From Bacillota bacterium (GTDB lineage: Bacteria > Bacillota > Clostridia > Lachnospirales > Lachnospiraceae), in contig WFLY01000028.1 of assembly GCA_009177215.1 (NCBI GenBank), positions 9,996 to 18,142 of the forward strand: a stretch of DNA of 8,147 bases, given 5' to 3'. How positions within the stretch are numbered: position 1 is the first letter of the stretch; each line of letters starts with the position of its first letter. The notes below the pieces were generated by a model. That model worked only from the letters and a program-made list of their open reading frames with translations. It did not search any database and had not been told where the DNA came from. A program made the position numbers and the translations under genes. Positions 5,310 through 8,147 of the stretch are shown here, in pieces.

Positions 5310-7349
5310 TGCCGTCACCATCCCTACTGACTGTAATTCCACATTAGATTCCACTTCGTTGTAGGACACCACAACCAAATCCTTATAATAATCCTCTGTT
5401 AATCTTTTAAAATACACACGCACAATAGGCGATGTAATGATAATGGGACTCCTCCCCAGATTCTCCAGCTTTTTAACCTCATTACCCACAGAATCTATAA
5501 TCGCTCTGGATCTGGAAGGGTCAAGATTTAAAAATGCACCTGTCTCTGTCTGTTTCACGCTGCCCATAATCTCTTGCTCCACCTTGGGATCAAGAGTCAC
5601 CACACTGGTTGTCTCATGAGAAGGAAAATATTTGGTAGAAATGGCGCGTTTTAAGCTCTGGCGTACATATTCCGTTAAAATATCCGTATCTCGTGTAGTT
5701 GGAGCATAATCTGCCAAGGTCTCCATAATCGTCAATAAATCCCTTATGGAAATACCCTCACTAAGCAAATTCTGCAATACCTTCTGTATCTCACCAAGCC
5801 CCAGCAGCTTAGGTACCAGTTCCTCCACCAAAGAAGGATTGTTTTCCTTTAGATTGTTTACCAAATTCTGTACATCCTGACGAGTCAAAAGCTCGGCAAT
5901 ATGCTGCCTGATAATCTCAGTTAAATGAGTAGCTATAATAGACGGCGGGTCTACTACCGTATATCCCAAACTCTCCGCCCGCTCTCTCTGCCCCTCGGTA
6001 ATCCAAAGGGCAGGCAGATGGAAGGATGGCTCAAAGGTAGGAATACCCGTAATCTCCTCCTCCACGTAGCCGGGATTCATAGCCATATAGTGATCGAAGA
6101 GGATTTCTCCCTCGCTCACCTGAATTCCTTTGATCTTGATAATATATTGGTTAGGGTTCAACTGAATATTGTCACGCAGTCGGATAATAGGAACCACTGT
6201 ACCAAGTTCCAACGCAATTTGCCTTCGTATCATAACGACACGATCCAACAAATCTCCACCTTGATTTACATCGGCAAGCGGAATAATACCATAACCGAAT
6301 TCCATCTCAATGGGATCCACTTGCAGAAGACTATTCACATTCTCCGGCTGACGTATCTCCTCTGCCGCTGCCTCCTCGCTGTCAACCTCCTGCTCGATGC
6401 TCGCCGTCTCCAGATTGCCGGCAATCATCCTTCCTCCGACTACAAAAATCATTCCCATTCCTACAAACAAAATGGTGTTCAGTTCAGTGACAATGCCTAA
6501 AAATGCAAGAGTCGCACCAACAATATACATTACCTTTGGCACACCAAAAAGCTGCTTTACGATCGTCGGGCCAAATTCCGCTTCCTTGCCGCCCTTAGTA
6601 ACCAAAATACCTGTTGACAGTGAAATTAACAGCGAAGGAATCTGGCTTACCAGTCCGTCACCGATGGTAAGCAAGCCGTAATTGTTCAATGCCGCCGATA
6701 TTTCCATGCCTCCGCTGGAACCTATCGCGATACCGCCCACCAGATTGATAACAGTCAACAAAAGACCTGCAATGGCATCTCCCTTTACATACTTTACGGC
6801 ACCATCCATGGAACCGAAGAAACTGGACTCCAGCTGAATCTTGTCACGCCTTGCCTTTGCCTCTTTGTCATCAATGGCACCCGTATTCAAATCGGCATCG
6901 ATAGCCATCTGCTTACCGGGCATAGCGTCCAAGGTAAATCTCGCCGTTACCTCTGCCACACGCTCAGAACCTTTATTGATAACTAAAAACTGAATCAATA
7001 TCAGGATAATGAAAATAATTGCACCGACAATCATATCTCCGCCGCCTACAAATTGTCCAAAGGTACGAACCACATTGCCGGAAGTACCGGTAGTCAGGAT
7101 AAGTCTGGTGGAGGACACGTTCATGGCAATTCTGAAAATCGTGGTAAACAGCAGGATTGTAGGGAAGTAGGATAAATCCAGCACTTCCTTGGAAAACATA
7201 CACACAAACAGAATCGTAAAGGAAATGGCAATGTTAAATGCCATGAATACATCCAAAACTACGGCGGGAAGAGGCACTATCATCATGATAAAAGCTACAA
7301 GGATATAGATAGCCACAATGGCATCTGTCTTCGCCAGCTTACTATTCAT
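5307..7349 (-). CDS. flhA: Flagellar type III export gate protein FlhA
   Basis: FlhA forms the nonameric ring of the export gate, couples proton flow to substrate export and docks chaperone-substrate complexes with its cytoplasmic domain. The 680-residue length fits the family. Residues 1 to about 310 carry several strongly hydrophobic segments (for example near 9-30, 33-52, 107-125, 193-212, 274-300). Conserved family blocks include FRIAMNVSSTRLIL (72-85) and the FHIPEP loop RFTLDAMPGKQMAIDADLN (137-155). KGDAIAG at 189-195 holds Asp191, probably equivalent to the proton-path Asp208 of Salmonella. An acidic linker (about 315-335, DSEEAAAEE) leads to the cytoplasmic docking domain (about 345-680, with PSFHLPALWI at 441-450 and TTRDTDILTEYVRQSL at 551-566). 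The start ATG has AAAGGGAGG upstream. It lies 77 nt after flhB and overlaps flhF by one base. It looks complete and functional. Confidence 0.98.
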   Translation of the reverse strand: MNSKLAKTDAIVAIYILVAFIMMIVPLPAVVLDVFMAFNIAISFTILFVCMFSKEVLDLSYFPTILLFTTIFRIAMNVSSTRLILTTGTSGNVVRTFGQFVGGGDMIVGAIIFIILILIQFLVINKGSERVAEVTARFTLDAMPGKQMAIDADLNTGAIDDKEAKARRDKIQLESSFFGSMDGAVKYVKGDAIAGLLLTVINLVGGIAIGSSGGMEISAALNNYGLLTIGDGLVSQIPSLLISLSTGILVTKGGKEAEFGPTIVKQLFGVPKVMYIVGATLAFLGIVTELNTILFVGMGMIFVVGGRMIAGNLETASIEQEVDSEEAAAEEIRQPENVNSLLQVDPIEMEFGYGIIPLADVNQGGDLLDRVVMIRRQIALELGTVVPIIRLRDNIQLNPNQYIIKIKGIQVSEGEILFDHYMAMNPGYVEEEITGIPTFEPSFHLPALWITEGQRERAESLGYTVVDPPSIIATHLTEIIRQHIAELLTRQDVQNLVNNLKENNPSLVEELVPKLLGLGEIQKVLQNLLSEGISIRDLLTIMETLADYAPTTRDTDILTEYVRQSLKRAISTKYFPSHETTSVVTLDPKVEQEIMGSVKQTETGAFLNLDPSRSRAIIDSVGNEVKKLENLGRSPIIITSPIVRVYFKRLTEDYYKDLVVVSYNEVESNVELQSVGMVTA

Positions 7350-7357
7350 TTTCCGTA

Positions 7358-7366
7358 CCTCCCTTT
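7358..7366 (-). promoter_or_regulatory. Shine-Dalgarno site of flhA in the flhB-flhA gap
   Basis: AAAGGGAGG lies 8 nt before the flhA ATG and is the longest ribosome-site match in the window. The rest of the 77-nt flhB-flhA gap (7350-7426) shows no clear promoter or terminator; only a 6-bp AGGAAA/TTTCCT pairing across a long loop was seen. Confidence 0.8.
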
Positions 7367-7426
7367 CTAATTATTCTCTTACTTTTAATACCTCTTAGGA
7401 AAAACATCTGCTTCACATTTCTTTCC

Positions 7427-8147
7427 TCAAATCTTTCCCTGCAGGTGATATACAAACGCCAACACCTCTGCCACCGCCTGATACAGCTCCGGCGGTACTG
7501 CCTGCCCTACATCCACATTGGCATAAAGCATACGTGCCAGCGGCTTATTTTCTACTATCTCAATCTTATTTTCTTTTGCAATCTCTTTAATACGGGCGGC
7601 AAGATAATCCTCGCCCTTTGCAATCACAATCGGGGCATCCGCCTCCTCGGGATCATATTTGATTGCAACCGCATAATGGGTAGGGTTAGTGATAACCACA
7701 TCTGCCTTTGGCAGTTCCTGCATCATTCGGCGCTGTGAGACCTCGCGCATTCTTTGGCGGATTTTCCCTTTTATCTGAGGGTCTCCCTCTTGCTGCTTGT
7801 ACTCTTCCTTAATTTCTTGCTTTGTCATCTTCATATCATTACTGAACTTTACCCTTTGATAAATATAGTCGGCAAGAGCAATAATCATGTAGATAATCGC
7901 AATTCTAATCCCCAAATCCGTTACTGTTTCTGCCGCAAGCTGTAAAGCCTGAAGCAGTGGCATATCATAGAGCACAAACAAAAGCTCCCATTTGTCCTTC
8001 AAATAACTATAACATATAAATATAATCAATCCGATTTTAGCGATAGATTTAATCAACTCCACCACCGCATTCACAGAAAATATCTTTTTAAAACCTGAGA
8101 TTGGATTTATCTTACTGAATTTCGGCTGCATAGGCTTACTCGTAGGC
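7427..8147 (-). CDS. flhB: Flagellar type III export switch protein FlhB, C-terminal part (runs off right edge)
   Basis: FlhB sits in the export gate and switches substrate class from rod/hook to filament after self-cleavage. The 5' part lies beyond base 8147: codons upstream of the Met at 8131 stay open to the edge (PTSKP before MQPKFSKINP), so that Met is internal, not a start. About 239 codons plus the stop are present. Visible are the conserved cytoplasmic segment KFSKINPISGFKKIF, two hydrophobic membrane segments (about 32-45 and 72-90 counted from that Met), the basic linker to the cytoplasmic domain, and the autocleavage motif NPTH at 7687-7676, where the chain is cut between Asn and Pro. 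The end (about residues 145-234) is the FlhBC domain with VENKPLARMLY. The motif is intact, so normal switching is expected. It ends in TGA, 77 nt before flhA. Confidence 0.95.
   Translation of the reverse strand, partial: PTSKPMQPKFSKINPISGFKKIFSVNAVVELIKSIAKIGLIIFICYSYLKDKWELLFVLYDMPLLQALQLAAETVTDLGIRIAIIYMIIALADYIYQRVKFSNDMKMTKQEIKEEYKQQEGDPQIKGKIRQRMREVSQRRMMQELPKADVVITNPTHYAVAIKYDPEEADAPIVIAKGEDYLAARIKEIAKENKIEIVENKPLARMLYANVDVGQAVPPELYQAVAEVLAFVYHLQGKI

Noticed and set aside
5925..6500. Open frame of 191 codons on the plus strand
   Set aside because: It is antisense to well-conserved flhA sequence and encodes no recognisable protein.
7350..7426. Terminator or promoter in the flhB-flhA gap
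   Set aside because: Only a 6-bp AGGAAA/TTTCCT pairing over a long loop was seen, with no GC-rich stem plus T-run and no convincing -35/-10 pair.

Overview
The window is one co-oriented block of flagellar and chemotaxis genes, all on the minus strand, so transcription runs from the right edge to the left. In transcription order it holds flhB (3' part only), flhA, flhF, flhG (interrupted by an in-frame stop), a PilZ-domain c-di-GMP receptor gene of the YcgR type, cheB, and cheA (5' part only). Gaps between genes are short (one 1-nt overlap, otherwise about 26 to 77 nt). No RNA gene, mobile element, CRISPR array or convincing rho-independent terminator is visible, and no stretch over 300 bases lacks a gene.

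The gene order matches the fla/che operon known from Bacillus and motile Clostridia. The PilZ gene between flhG and cheB, the strong AGGAGG-type Shine-Dalgarno sequences and the moderately AT-rich DNA suggest a clostridial Firmicute, perhaps a Lachnospiraceae-like one. That placement is inference from gene order and protein character; no search was run.

Right part (about 4050-8147): FlhB and FlhA form the inner-membrane export gate of the flagellar type III secretion system. FlhF is an SRP-type GTPase that governs flagellar placement. Middle (3155-4024): FlhG, the MinD-type ATPase partner of FlhF, is complete along its length except for one in-frame TGA at codon 174 of 289. Left part: the PilZ protein probably acts as a c-di-GMP-responsive flagellar brake. 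CheB (receptor methylesterase) and CheA (histidine kinase) form the chemotaxis signalling core, and cheA continues past the left edge.

This is mostly a well-known system. The real anomaly is the flhG nonsense codon. It would separate the FlhF-activating N terminus and nucleotide-binding motifs from the C-terminal half and its putative membrane-targeting helix. A sequencing error, a recent nonsense mutation or recoding cannot be told apart from one sequence. Weaker curiosities are a perfect extended -10 motif before cheB, an A-AAA-AAG slippery heptamer near the end of cheB that leads into a long open -1 frame, and a 16-bp perfect palindrome inside the PilZ gene.
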